Origin: Sulfitobacter sp. S190
GTDB taxonomy: Bacteria > Pseudomonadota > Alphaproteobacteria > Rhodobacterales > Rhodobacteraceae
DNA: 64,000 nucleotides
Assembly (NCBI RefSeq): GCF_025141935.1
Contig: NZ_CP081120.1
Location: 1,116,001 to 1,180,000 of the forward strand
Direction: 5' to 3'
Shown one piece after another: positions 27,156-36,293 of the stretch (positions are counted from its first letter, which is position 1; every line of letters begins with the position of its first letter). Made by a program: the position numbers and the translations under genes. The notes below the pieces were generated by a model. That model ran no database searches. It was not told the DNA's origin and was given only the letters and a program-made list of their open reading frames with translations.

Positions 27156-29650
27156 GCGATCCGGTATCAACGGCGCTGACGGTTTTGATGGTGGGGCACA
27201 GCCTGTTCGGGCAAACCGGGCCGGACATGCTCGACGCGGCGCTGGGCGAGGCGGGGACGGTGCAGGCGCAGATCATCAACGGTGCGCCGCTGCGCTATAA
27301 CTGGGAAAACGCGGACCGTGCCGAGGGGGTCGATGCGCGCGCGCTGCTGCCCGGCGGGACGGTCACCGATCTGATCCTGACCGAAGCGGTGCCGCTGGCC
27401 AACCATCTGCAGTGGAGCGAGACGGAAGTCTATGCCGAGGCCTTCGCCGGTCTGGCACTGGCGTCTCATCCGCAGGCGCGCGTTTTTGTGCAGGAAGGCT
27501 GGCACAGTCTGAATTCCGGCACCGGTGTGCAGATCGCGCACGACCCCGGCGCAGACCAGCCATGGCGCGCACGGCTGCAGACCGATCTGGCCGACTGGCA
27601 AGGCATTGTCGACCAGTTGCGGGCGGGTCATCCGGCGGCGGCGGAGCAGATCCATCTCATTCCCGCGGGGCAGGCCTTGGCGCGGCTGGACACGGCAATC
27701 GCGGCGGGGCAGGTGCCGGGGGTGGGCGCGATTGCGGCGCTGTTTGACGACGATATCCATCTCAACGATCTGGGCCATTATTTCGTGTCGATGGTGCAGG
27801 TGGCCAGCCTGCGCGGGGTCAGCCCCGAAGGATTGCCCCATACCGCGCGGGACCGCTATGGTACGCCGTTTGCGGCGCCGGCGCCCGACACGGCCCGCGT
27901 GATGCAGGAAATCGCGTGGCAGACCGTATCGGAGTTCAGCCATGCACGGCCCGCAGCGCCACAGGCCAGTGACCAAGCAGACCGCCCCCCCGCGGCCGAC
28001 AGCCGGATCGCAGCCCCCGTGCCGGTCGTGGTGACACCGGTGGATACGGGCGGGCCAAAGGCGCGTGCCGTAGGGTTGGCGGCGGTCACGGACTGGAGCA
28101 CGCAGGCCCCGTTCCTTGATCTGATGAAAACCGCCCGTCCGCTGTTTGGCCATCTGCCCGGCCGCTTCGGAGGCATCGCGCATGCGGATCTGGAGGCGGG
28201 CGGATATCTGGACGATGACGGCTGGCTGCGCGAGATGCCGCGCGATGTGGCCTCTGTGGGGACGTTGGTGCTGACGGATATGCCGCAAGACGCAGGCGGT
28301 CTCGGGGGACGCTACGTGTTGCGGTTCGAGGGCGCGGGTGTGGTCGAGGTGACGGGCCGTGCGCAGGATGTCAGATACGGTGCCAACGAGGTGCGCTTTG
28401 GCTATGCGCCGGGGCCGGGCAGCGTGGACATCCGCATCCAGCGCAGCCGCCTGTCCGATCCAGTGCGCAACATCACCGTGGTGCGCGAGGACCGGCTGGC
28501 CGCTTTCGATGCGGGCGCGGTGTTCAATCCCGACTGGCTGGCGCTGGTCGGCACGTTCGGCGCGGTGCGCTTCATGGACTGGATGGAGACAAACGGATCG
28601 ACGCAGGCGCGCTGGGCGGACCGGCCACAGCGGCGCGATGCGACATGGGCCGAAGCGGGCGTGCCTGTGTCGGTGATGATCGATCTGGTCAACACCGCGC
28701 AGGTCGACGGATGGTTCAACATGCCCCATCTGGCCGACGACGCCTATGTCACTGCATTTGCCGCGCTGGTGCGCGACACGATGGACCCCGCGCGCACCGC
28801 CTATGTCGAATATTCCAACGAGATGTGGAATTTCCAGTTCGCGCAGACCCGCTGGGCCGAGGCGCAGGCCCGCGCGCTGTGGGGCAAGGACGATGTGGGC
28901 ACGCAGTTCTATGCCCGCCGCGCCGCCGAAGTTGCCCGCATCTGGCGGTCGGTTTTGGGCGAGGGCGCGCGGCTGGTGAACGTGATCTCGACCCAGACCG
29001 GATGGCTGGGGCTGGAGGACAATATCCTGACCGCGCCCCTTGTGCAGGCCGAGGGCGCTCCCGCGCCGGTGAGCGCCTTCGACGCCTATGCGGTGACGGG
29101 GTATTTTGGCGGGGTGCTGGGGCTGGAGGACCGGCAGGAGATGGTGACGGGGTGGCTGCAGAGCAGTCTGGCACAGGCCACGCAGCGCGCGGATGCCGAG
29201 GGTTTGACGGGTGACGCGCGCGCCGCACAGATCGCCGACACGCGCTTTGACCTTGCCGCGGGACTGGCGGGGAAGGAACTGCTCGACGGGTCGGTGAGCG
29301 GGAACAGCGCCGATACGGTTGCCGATCTGGTCAGCCGTGTCTGGCCCTATCACGCGCAAGTGGCGCAGACCCACGGATTGGATCTGATCATGTACGAAGG
29401 CGGCACCCACGCGGTGGGGTTGGGCGCACAGGTCGACAACGCGCCGCTGACGGCGTTTTTGCAGCATCTCAACTATACCCCGCAGATGGGTGCGCTCTAT
29501 GCGCGGTTGCTGGCGGGCTGGCAGGCGGTGGGCGGGCGGCTGTTCAACGCCTATTCCGATGTCTATACCCCGACGAAATGGGGCAGCTGGGGTGCGCGGC
29601 GGCATCTGGGGGATGACAATCCGCGCTGGCAGGCTCTGGTCGCCCCATGA
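27152..29650 (+). CDS. Two-part protein: SGNH-like domain plus glycoside-hydrolase-like C-terminal half
   Basis: An 832-residue protein. The N-terminal 250 residues resemble the preceding protein (GHSLFG with Ser17, DDIHLNDLGHYF near residue 200). After a proline/alanine-rich linker (about 265-300) comes a domain of about 450 residues with features of a TIM-barrel glycosidase: YVEYSNEMWNF with a Glu near residue 556, which suits an acid/base, and MYEGGTH near 747, which suits a nucleophile. No signal peptide is evident. It probably acts on the polysaccharide, combining esterase-like and hydrolase-like activity. The family is not one I recognise by name. Overlaps the next glycosyltransferase by 4 nt. 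Confidence 0.5.
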   Translation: MSDPVSTALTVLMVGHSLFGQTGPDMLDAALGEAGTVQAQIINGAPLRYNWENADRAEGVDARALLPGGTVTDLILTEAVPLANHLQWSETEVYAEAFAGLALASHPQARVFVQEGWHSLNSGTGVQIAHDPGADQPWRARLQTDLADWQGIVDQLRAGHPAAAEQIHLIPAGQALARLDTAIAAGQVPGVGAIAALFDDDIHLNDLGHYFVSMVQVASLRGVSPEGLPHTARDRYGTPFAAPAPDTARVMQEIAWQTVSEFSHARPAAPQASDQADRPPAADSRIAAPVPVVVTPVDTGGPKARAVGLAAVTDWSTQAPFLDLMKTARPLFGHLPGRFGGIAHADLEAGGYLDDDGWLREMPRDVASVGTLVLTDMPQDAGGLGGRYVLRFEGAGVVEVTGRAQDVRYGANEVRFGYAPGPGSVDIRIQRSRLSDPVRNITVVREDRLAAFDAGAVFNPDWLALVGTFGAVRFMDWMETNGSTQARWADRPQRRDATWAEAGVPVSVMIDLVNTAQVDGWFNMPHLADDAYVTAFAALVRDTMDPARTAYVEYSNEMWNFQFAQTRWAEAQARALWGKDDVGTQFYARRAAEVARIWRSVLGEGARLVNVISTQTGWLGLEDNILTAPLVQAEGAPAPVSAFDAYAVTGYFGGVLGLEDRQEMVTGWLQSSLAQATQRADAEGLTGDARAAQIADTRFDLAAGLAGKELLDGSVSGNSADTVADLVSRVWPYHAQVAQTHGLDLIMYEGGTHAVGLGAQVDNAPLTAFLQHLNYTPQMGALYARLLAGWQAVGGRLFNAYSDVYTPTKWGSWGARRHLGDDNPRWQALVAP

Positions 29651-30483
29651 GCGTGGCGTTGAGCGTCATCATTCCCGCCCACGACGAGGCGGGATACATC
29701 GCGGCCTGTCTGGAGGCGCTGCTGGACAGTGCGGACACGGGCGCCGACGTCGAGGTGATCGTGGTGCCCAACGGGTGTCGCGACGATACGGCCGCGCAGG
29801 CCGCCGCCTTTGCCGACAGGTTCGAGCGCAAGGGCTGGCCCCTGACGGTGCACGTGTTGGCCGAAGGGGGCAAGATGGGTGCGCTGAATGCGGCCGACGC
29901 CGTGGCGCGCCACGCGGGGCGGGTGTATCTGGATGCAGATGTGACGGTGACGCCGCCGCTGTTGGCGCAGCTGGCGCAGGTGTTGGACACAAAGCCGGCC
30001 CGCTATGCCAGCGGCACGCCGCAGATCGCGCAGGCCCGCAGTGCGGTGACCCATGCCTATGCGCGGTTCTGGCGCAAACAGCCCTTTGTCACCGACGGGG
30101 TGCCGGGCTTCGGGGTGTTTGCCGTCAACGCGGCGGGGCGGGCGCGGTGGGCCCTGTTTCCCGACATCATTTCGGACGATACGTTTGTGCGCCTGAATTT
30201 CACGCCGCAGGAGCGCCACAGGGTCGCCGCGCACTACACCTGGCCCATGATTGAGGGGTTCGGCCCTCTGGTGCGGGTCAGGCGCAGGCAGGATGCGGGT
30301 GTTCAGGAGATTGCGCAGCGGTTTCCCGAGCTGATGGCGAATGCAGATCCGCACGGGGCGCACCGTGTGCCGCTGTGGCGGCGGGTGGCGCGGGCGCCCT
30401 GGGGGTTTGTCGTTTATGCGGCGGTGGCGCTGGCGGTGCGGCTGCCGCACCGCAAACAGGCGCGGTGGGCGCGGGGGCGTTAA
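29647..30483 (+). CDS. Family 2 glycosyltransferase
   Basis: A 278-residue GT2 protein: LSVIIPAHDEAGYI at the N-terminus, IVVPNGCRDDT, KMGALNAAD, and YLDADV as the metal-binding DxD motif. C-terminal residues 240-265 hold a short hydrophobic stretch. It is the last gene of the PKS-NRPS operon, with a 4-nt overlap at its start, and its TAA shares bases with the convergent gene's stop at 30480-30483 (TTAA). It likely transfers a sugar during assembly of the repeat unit. Confidence 0.85.
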   Translation: MSVALSVIIPAHDEAGYIAACLEALLDSADTGADVEVIVVPNGCRDDTAAQAAAFADRFERKGWPLTVHVLAEGGKMGALNAADAVARHAGRVYLDADVTVTPPLLAQLAQVLDTKPARYASGTPQIAQARSAVTHAYARFWRKQPFVTDGVPGFGVFAVNAAGRARWALFPDIISDDTFVRLNFTPQERHRVAAHYTWPMIEGFGPLVRVRRRQDAGVQEIAQRFPELMANADPHGAHRVPLWRRVARAPWGFVVYAAVALAVRLPHRKQARWARGR

Positions 30484-31679
30484 TCCGCGGCCATCAGCGC
30501 GGCGAGCTTGCGCGCCTCCGCATCGGCATCGTGGCGGGCGAGCACCCGTGCGCGGGCGCGCTGCGCCATTTCGGTGCGCCGTGCGGGCGGTGTCGCGGCC
30601 ATGTCGCATATGGCATCGGCCAGCGCGGCCGCATCGCCCGCGGGCACCAGCCATCCGGTTTTGTCATCTTCGACAAGTTCGGGGATGCCTGCGATCCACG
30701 TGGCGATGACCAGCCTGCCCGCCGCCATCGCTTCCATGATGACCATCGGCAGACCCTCGGCAAAGCTGGGCATCAGCAGGGCGTGGGCGGCGTCTAGCTC
30801 GGACAGGATGCGGGCCTCGTCCACCCAGCCGGTAAGGGTGATGTTGTCGCCCAGACCGGCCTGCGCGATCCGTGCTTCGAGCGTGGGGCGCAGTTCACCG
30901 TCGCCGATCAGCGTCAGATGCGCCTGCGGATGCGTTTGTACGACTTTTTGCAAGGCGTCGATGGCCAGCAATTGACCCTTTTGTTCGACAAAGCGGCCGA
31001 TCGCCACCAGTCGCGGCGGGCCATCGGGCAGGGCGGGCGGTTCGGGAAAACGCTCCGGATCGACGCCGCAATGCACCACCTTGATGCGGTCCCATGCGGC
31101 CGGATCGGTCCAGCGCGACAGCTGGCTGCGCCCGTAGCTGGTGATCGCGACGGCGAATTTGGCGCTGGCGACCTTGGTGCCCAGCGACAGGGCGCGGGGG
31201 GCATCGTATTCTTCGGGGCCGTGCACCGTAAAGCTGTAGGCGGGGCCGCCGAGCGCCTGTGCCAGCATGGCGACGGCGGTGGCATTGGTGCCAAAATGCG
31301 CGTGGGCATGGGTGACACCGGCGACTGTGCAGAGCTGCGCGGCATAGGCCGCCTCGACCAGATAGATCAGGTGGCGCAGCACGCCCGCCTCGGACCGCCG
31401 CCCGCAGCGCAGCGCAAGCCCCAGCGCGCGGGCGAACCGCGCAGGCCCCGACGCGATGGATCGCAGTGTGGCGCGGGCCAGCGCCACGGCACCGGCCTTG
31501 AGCACGTATTGGGTTGCGGCGGCTTCCTCGACATCCTGTGCATCGACCAGCGGTGCATCCCCGGGGCGCATGGCAATGCGCGTGACGTGATGGCCCTGCG
31601 CCTCGAGCGCGCGGATCTCACGGCGGATAAAGCTGTGCGACGGCTGGGGGTAGCTGTTGAGGATATAGGCAATCTGCAA
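30480..31679 (-). CDS. Family 4 glycosyltransferase, WcaL-like
   Basis: A 399-residue GT-B enzyme. LNSYPQPSHSFIRREIRAL at the N-terminus is the pattern of colanic-acid-type glycosyltransferases (WcaL). The C-terminal Rossmann half shows VAIGRFVEQKG, and PSFAEGLPMVIMEAMAAG is the E-x7-E nucleotide-sugar motif of GT4. Its stop overlaps that of the plus-strand GT2 gene in TTAA. It diverges from the flippase gene across 114 bp. Confidence 0.9.
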   Translation of the reverse strand: MQIAYILNSYPQPSHSFIRREIRALEAQGHHVTRIAMRPGDAPLVDAQDVEEAAATQYVLKAGAVALARATLRSIASGPARFARALGLALRCGRRSEAGVLRHLIYLVEAAYAAQLCTVAGVTHAHAHFGTNATAVAMLAQALGGPAYSFTVHGPEEYDAPRALSLGTKVASAKFAVAITSYGRSQLSRWTDPAAWDRIKVVHCGVDPERFPEPPALPDGPPRLVAIGRFVEQKGQLLAIDALQKVVQTHPQAHLTLIGDGELRPTLEARIAQAGLGDNITLTGWVDEARILSELDAAHALLMPSFAEGLPMVIMEAMAAGRLVIATWIAGIPELVEDDKTGWLVPAGDAAALADAICDMAATPPARRTEMAQRARARVLARHDADAEARKLAALMAAD

Positions 31680-31750
31680 CGGGTGCGCTTTCGTTTGTCT
31701 GACATGTTCCTATCCGGCCCCTTGGCACTGGCACAAGGGGGCGGTGCGTC

Positions 31751-31766
31751 CTAGGGTACGCCCTAG
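31751..31766. promoter_or_regulatory. CTAGGG-TACG-CCCTAG dyad before the flippase
   Basis: A 6-bp inverted repeat with a 4-bp centre, 28 bp before the flippase ATG in the 114-bp gap between divergent genes, a natural place for an operator. The owner regulator is unknown. Confidence 0.35.
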
Positions 31767-31793
31767 CGGGCAAACCAGAGGATATTGAGGCAA

Positions 31794-33137
31794 ATGGGTG
31801 GTCTTTTGCAGCAATTGCGCGGCAACAGATTGATGGCGCGGGTGGTGCGGTCGACCTCGTGGATCGTGCTGGGCTACGGGGCAAGTCAGGGTATCCGGCT
31901 GGCGGCGAACCTGATCCTGACGCGGCTGCTGTTTCCCGAAGCCTTCGGGGTGATGGCGCTGATCAGCCTTGTGACTGTCGGGCTGGCGCTGTTTTCGGAT
32001 GTGGGGATCGCCCCGTCCATCGCCCAAAGCAAACGTGGGGATGATCCCGATTTCCTGAACACCGCGTGGACCATTCAGGTGATCCGCGGCGTGATCCTCT
32101 GGGCGGTCGCCACCGCGCTGGCGTCGCCCTTTGCGTGGTTTTACGGCGCGCCGGAGCTGGCGACCTATCTGCCGATTGCGGCGCTGAGCCTGTTGGTGGC
32201 GGGGTTCAACCCCACGCGGATCGAGACCGCCCACCGGCATCTCTTGATGGGGCGTCTGACGGCGCTGGATCTGGGCAGTCAGGTCATCGGGATTGCGGCG
32301 ATGATCGTGCTGGCGCTCTGGTGGCAGTCGGTCGCGGCGCTGGTGGTGGGGGGCGTGATCGGTGCGCTGGCCAAGCTGGCGCTGACGCATTGGGGGTTGC
32401 CGGGGGCGGCGAACCGGCTGCGCTGGGAAGGAGCGGCGGTGCGCGAGCTTGTAACCTTTGGCAAGTGGATCTTCCTCAGCACGGTGTTCTGGTTCTTTGC
32501 CAGTCAGGGCGACAAGGCGGTGCTGGGCAAGTTCCTGAGCCTCGAGACGCTGGGCATCTACAACATCGGCTATTTCCTTGCGAGCTTTCCGATGCTGCTG
32601 GGCCAGAATGTCACCAGCCGCGTGATGATCCCTGTGTACCGCGAGACCGCCGGTCACAGCGCGAAAATCGCCAGAATGCGCTATGCGCTGAGCGGCGGGT
32701 TGCTGGCTATGCTGCTGGTGATGGCCTTTGCGGGGCCGTGGTTGGTGGGGCTGCTCTACGATGACAGGTACGCGCAGGCGGGGGGGATCGTGACGCTGCT
32801 GGGGGTGGCGCTGATCCCGCAGGTGATCGGCATGACCTATGATCAGGCCGCGCTGGCTGCTGGAGATTCGCGGCGGTTCTTCGTGTTCTCAGCGGTGCGG
32901 GCCGTGCTGCAGGTGGGGCTGCTGCTGGCCGGCGCGATGATCGCGGGGCTGGCAGGGGCGCTGGTCGGCATGGCGGTGGCGCTGGGGCTGGCGCATCCGG
33001 TGCTGATCTGGCTGGCACGGACCCACGGTGTGTGGGACGCCCGCCATGATGTAATCTGTGCGGGGCTGGCGGGCGGGCTGGGGGCGCTGGCGCTTTGGGT
33101 CAACTGGCCGGCGGTGTCGGCACTGGCGGCACTGTAA
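31794..33137 (+). CDS. Wzx-like oligosaccharide flippase
   Basis: A 447-residue polytopic membrane protein of the MOP/PST family that moves lipid-linked repeat units to the periplasmic side. The N-terminal pattern WIVLGYGASQGIRLAANLILTRLLFPEAFGVMAL is typical of this family, and about 12 helices can be counted. ATG at 31794 follows TTGAGG. Its stop (TAA) abuts the convergent Wzz-like gene with no gap. This completes a Wzx/Wzy-type pathway with the polymerase-like and Wzz-like proteins. Confidence 0.88.
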   Translation: MGGLLQQLRGNRLMARVVRSTSWIVLGYGASQGIRLAANLILTRLLFPEAFGVMALISLVTVGLALFSDVGIAPSIAQSKRGDDPDFLNTAWTIQVIRGVILWAVATALASPFAWFYGAPELATYLPIAALSLLVAGFNPTRIETAHRHLLMGRLTALDLGSQVIGIAAMIVLALWWQSVAALVVGGVIGALAKLALTHWGLPGAANRLRWEGAAVRELVTFGKWIFLSTVFWFFASQGDKAVLGKFLSLETLGIYNIGYFLASFPMLLGQNVTSRVMIPVYRETAGHSAKIARMRYALSGGLLAMLLVMAFAGPWLVGLLYDDRYAQAGGIVTLLGVALIPQVIGMTYDQAALAAGDSRRFFVFSAVRAVLQVGLLLAGAMIAGLAGALVGMAVALGLAHPVLIWLARTHGVWDARHDVICAGLAGGLGALALWVNWPAVSALAAL

Positions 33138-34430
33138 TCAGCTGCCGCCGCGGGCCAGACGCGCCTCGCGCCCCTGCTGGCCCGCCGCGCGTCTGCGGGC
33201 GCGGGCCTTGGCCCAGCGGGATTGCGGCATGTTGAGTTCTGGCACGGAGATCACCGGCAATACGCCGGTTTCCCGCTCCATCTGGCGGGCGGACCGGATG
33301 ACGGGGCGGCGCAGTTCCAGCAGCCACGCCAGCACAAACGCCAACGTCAGCGAGCCCATCGCCCCGATTATGGCCCGCTTCTTGCGGCTCATGGTGACGG
33401 GGTAGTCGGGCACGCGGGCCTCTTCGATGGTGGTCAGCCGTTCGCCCTGCGCGTCGTTTTCCAGCGAAAAGCCGACTTCGGCCTCGTTGCGGCGGGTGGC
33501 GATGATTTCCATCTGGCCCTGCAACTGGTCCATCCGCCGCTCGAACGCGGCCAGTTCGCGTTGCACTTCGGGCGAGCTCTGGATCGATTGGCGTAATGTC
33601 TCGCGCCGCTCGACCAGCAGGGTGCGCTGCTGGGTGAGGGTGTCAAGCTGGGCATCGATTTCCTGCTCGGCGCGGGCCACGGTCGAGGGGCGCGCGTCGC
33701 GGTCGATCTGGGTGCGGGCCAGTTGTGCGGCGATGATGGCGCGGTCGATGTCGATGAGCGATTCGTTCAGCTGGCTGATTTCGTTAAGGCGGAATTCGAC
33801 GCCCCCCTCCAGCGTCAGATCATTCTCGCTGCGGAAGGTTTCGAGCTCGCGTTCCAGTGCGACGATTTCGGTCATGACGTTTTCTTCCTGCTTGCGGAAG
33901 AAGGCCAGCGTTTCGGCCGTCTGCTCAAGCCGTCGCGCGGCCGAAAGCGCCCGTGTGCGGTTGGCAAATTCGCGCGCCACTTCGGCGGCGAGCGGTGCGG
34001 TATCCATGTTGGCGGTGATCGTCAGAACCGAAATCGTGCCGTCGTCGGTGAACCCCTCGCGGGCGGCGGCCACGCCGGTGATGCTGACCGACTGGCGCAG
34101 CAGATTGACCTTTTCGCCCAGTGTGATGGCGGGCAGGTGGTCGTAGATGCCGTATTGGGCGATGATTTCTTCCAGCGTGCCACGGGCCATCAATTGCTGT
34201 TCGATCAGCTGCAGCCGCCGCGCCGACGACCCGTCGACGACCGAGCGGGCCAGTTCGTCGTTCACCTTGGGCTGTTCGATCTGGATCACCTCGGACGCCT
34301 GATAGATATGCGGATAGCTGAGCGCCCAGAAGATCGACGCAAAGCATCCCGCGATCACCACAAAGGAGATCACGCCCAGGCGCCGCCGGGTCATGTCGAG
34401 GAAGTCGTGCCAGGTGTAGATGGGGCCCAT
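33138..34430 (-). CDS. Wzz-like polysaccharide chain-length determinant
   Basis: A 430-residue inner-membrane protein with two membrane segments (residues 18-38 and about 368-388) flanking a long periplasmic coiled-coil of about 300 residues (for example EEIVALERELETFRSEN-like repeats), the topology of Wzz/PCP chain-length regulators. It has a basic tail (about 395-430) without a kinase domain, which is encoded separately in the gene just upstream on the same strand. Together they set polymer length. Confidence 0.88.
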   Translation of the reverse strand: MGPIYTWHDFLDMTRRRLGVISFVVIAGCFASIFWALSYPHIYQASEVIQIEQPKVNDELARSVVDGSSARRLQLIEQQLMARGTLEEIIAQYGIYDHLPAITLGEKVNLLRQSVSITGVAAAREGFTDDGTISVLTITANMDTAPLAAEVAREFANRTRALSAARRLEQTAETLAFFRKQEENVMTEIVALERELETFRSENDLTLEGGVEFRLNEISQLNESLIDIDRAIIAAQLARTQIDRDARPSTVARAEQEIDAQLDTLTQQRTLLVERRETLRQSIQSSPEVQRELAAFERRMDQLQGQMEIIATRRNEAEVGFSLENDAQGERLTTIEEARVPDYPVTMSRKKRAIIGAMGSLTLAFVLAWLLELRRPVIRSARQMERETGVLPVISVPELNMPQSRWAKARARRRAAGQQGREARLARGGS

Positions 34431-34460
34431 CGGGTTGCCTCTTGTTCATCGCGGGGGGAT

Positions 34461-34478
34461 GCGGCCTGTGCTGGCCGC
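34461..34478. other. Hairpin between the CpsD-like and Wzz-like genes
   Basis: GCGGCC-TGTGCT-GGCCGC, a 6-bp stem and 6-nt loop, in the 117-bp gap between the two genes. No T-tract follows. It may attenuate transcription between them. The gap also holds an AT-rich TATATT element that could be a promoter on the minus strand. Confidence 0.3.
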
Positions 34479-34547
34479 CTGTGCCCCGGTGCGGTGTTAA
34501 CCTAGAATTTCGGCAAATATATGTCCGTCGCCGCCCCTGTGGAAGGG

Positions 34548-35489
34548 TCAGAACCGTTCGATGCTGGAGCGGCGGGCGCGGTTGAGGATCACGCCCAGCA
34601 GCGGGACGTGGCCGTCGAGCATACGTTCGCAGCGGGCCAGATGGCGGGCCATCGTGCGGGTGCCGTCGGAGACCAGCAGAATGCCGTCAAGTTCCGGCAG
34701 GAAACCCGATGCATCATCGAACGACAGCAGCGGTGGCAGATCGTAGAGCACCAGATCGGGTGTGAGGGCCGCGTGCATGTCCGCCAGTGTGCGGGCGGCG
34801 GCGGGGTCTTGCAGGATTTCGGCGGCATTGGGATGGGCCCGATCGCTGAGCCCAAGGGCAAGCGTGTCATTGACCCGCACGATGTGATCGCTGAGCGCGA
34901 CGTCGCCGGACAGGAAATCGGCCATCGAGGTCCTGCCCGCGGTCTGGGTCATGTCAAAGGCCCGCGCCACACCGGGGGCGCGCAGGTTCATGTCCATCAG
35001 CACGGTGCGCGATGAAGGCACCCGCGACAGGCTCGCCGCGAGATGGGCGGCGGTGAAGGTGGCGCCGCAACCGGCGGTCGGGGCCGAAACGCCAATGCGC
35101 GCGGTGCCGTGTTGCTGCGCGGTCTGGCGCAGTTTGGTGCGCAACAGATCAAAGGCGCGGGCGACTTCGGTGTTGCGGAAATTGATCGCGTCTTCGCCGT
35201 TGCCGATCAGATACTGGCGGTCGCCGGGTGTTTCGACGTGCAGCAGCGGCCACAGATCGCGGGTCGCCGGCACGCCGGGTGCTTCGGTCGCGTCATCTGT
35301 GGGCAGGTCGGGGAGCGGGGCAGGATCGTAATCGACCCCGCGCAGAGCGGTGCCAAAGCGGCGCGGGCGCGTAAAGCGCGTCTGACGCACCACGTCGGGC
35401 ACCATCAGTTCCTGCCCGGGGGCAAGCGCGTCTTCGGCCTGCGTTGTGTGCAGGTCTTTCATCGCATCTGACTTTCGCAATTCTCGCAT
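34548..35489 (-). CDS. CpsD/CapB-like ATPase, partner of Wzz, with altered Walker A
   Basis: A 313-residue protein of the MinD-like bacterial tyrosine-kinase/CpsD family that normally pairs with Wzz. The P-loop reads PTAGCGATF where the family has PTAGCGKT: the ATP-binding lysine is Ala143 (codon GCC, 35061-35063). The Walker A' LMDMNLRAPG and Walker B LVLYDLPPLL are preserved, and there is no C-terminal tyrosine cluster. It may be a non-catalytic regulator, or use another residue. The N-terminal 60 residues are basic/acidic and non-conserved. Start ATG 35489; ATG 35462 is also possible. Confidence 0.8.
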   Translation of the reverse strand: MRELRKSDAMKDLHTTQAEDALAPGQELMVPDVVRQTRFTRPRRFGTALRGVDYDPAPLPDLPTDDATEAPGVPATRDLWPLLHVETPGDRQYLIGNGEDAINFRNTEVARAFDLLRTKLRQTAQQHGTARIGVSAPTAGCGATFTAAHLAASLSRVPSSRTVLMDMNLRAPGVARAFDMTQTAGRTSMADFLSGDVALSDHIVRVNDTLALGLSDRAHPNAAEILQDPAAARTLADMHAALTPDLVLYDLPPLLSFDDASGFLPELDGILLVSDGTRTMARHLARCERMLDGHVPLLGVILNRARRSSIERF

Positions 35490-35531
35490 GAGTGGCTATC
35501 GCCCCGGTGAACGGTGAACATCGTCGTACGC

Positions 35532-36293
35532 CTAGCAGCCGGTCCGGCGCATCATCACGCCCACGGTTTTGACCATCACCACCAGATCGTTACCCCATGA
35601 CATAGTCTTATCATATGTTGCGTCGACTTCGTTGCGGTAGGCGAAGGTGTTGTTGTTTCGGGCAGAAATCTGCCACAGGCCGGTGATGCCGGGGCGCAGC
35701 GCGAAATAGTGGTCGGGCGCGCCGTACATCGGCAGCTGGTCGATCATCATGGGGCGGGGGCCCACGATGCTCATGTCGCCGGTCAGCACGTTCCACAGTT
35801 GCGGCAGTTCATCCAGCGAGGTTGCGCGCAGGATTGCACCGGCACGGGTGACGCGCGGGTCATGGCGCAGCTTTTGCTTGCTGTCCCATTCGCGGCGCAT
35901 TTCCGGGTCGCGGTCCAGCAGATCGGCCAGCACACGGTCGGCGTCACGCACCATCGTGCGCAGTTTCAGGATGGAAAACACCCGCCCGTTACGCCCCAGA
36001 CGATCCTGACGGTAGAACGGATTGCCGCCCTCGATCCACAGTGCGACGGCGCAGAGCGCGATCAGCGGCAGGCTGAACGGCAGGCTGAGCAGCACGAGCG
36101 CGATATCGAAAAGACGTTTGCTGCCGTTGCGGTAGGGCGCCAGTGGCTTGCGGTCCGCAACCACGCTGGTGTCGAGCATGTAGTCGATCGGCGTGGGCGT
36201 GTTGATGGGCGCAAATTGTGCATCGAACTCGCCGCCCATCGCGGCAAGTCTGCGCAGGCCGTAATCCGGCCGGTCCGCATCATACTTTTTCAT
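35532..36293 (-). CDS. Initiating sugar transferase (undecaprenyl-phosphate sugar phosphotransferase)
   Basis: A 253-residue polyprenyl-phosphate glycosyl-1-phosphate transferase that starts the repeat unit. A hydrophobic anchor (about 62-85) is followed by GGNPFYRQDRLGRNGRVFSI, LKLRTM, RATSLDELPQLWNVL and GPRPM, the WbaP/ExoY-type catalytic core. It ends GVMMRRTGC. The ATG at 36293 follows a strong G-rich site (GGGGGGG); the longer in-frame extension to 36473 is rejected because it adds a low-complexity Cys/Arg-rich region. It heads the minus-strand operon leading to the CpsD-like and Wzz-like genes. Confidence 0.92.
   Translation of the reverse strand: MKKYDADRPDYGLRRLAAMGGEFDAQFAPINTPTPIDYMLDTSVVADRKPLAPYRNGSKRLFDIALVLLSLPFSLPLIALCAVALWIEGGNPFYRQDRLGRNGRVFSILKLRTMVRDADRVLADLLDRDPEMRREWDSKQKLRHDPRVTRAGAILRATSLDELPQLWNVLTGDMSIVGPRPMMIDQLPMYGAPDHYFALRPGITGLWQISARNNNTFAYRNEVDATYDKTMSWGNDLVVMVKTVGVMMRRTGC

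Noticed and set aside
27167..29605. Long minus-strand frame opposite the SGNH/glycosidase-like gene
   Set aside because: Composition is Arg/His-rich with no recognisable motif; the plus frame is coupled by overlaps to its neighbours.
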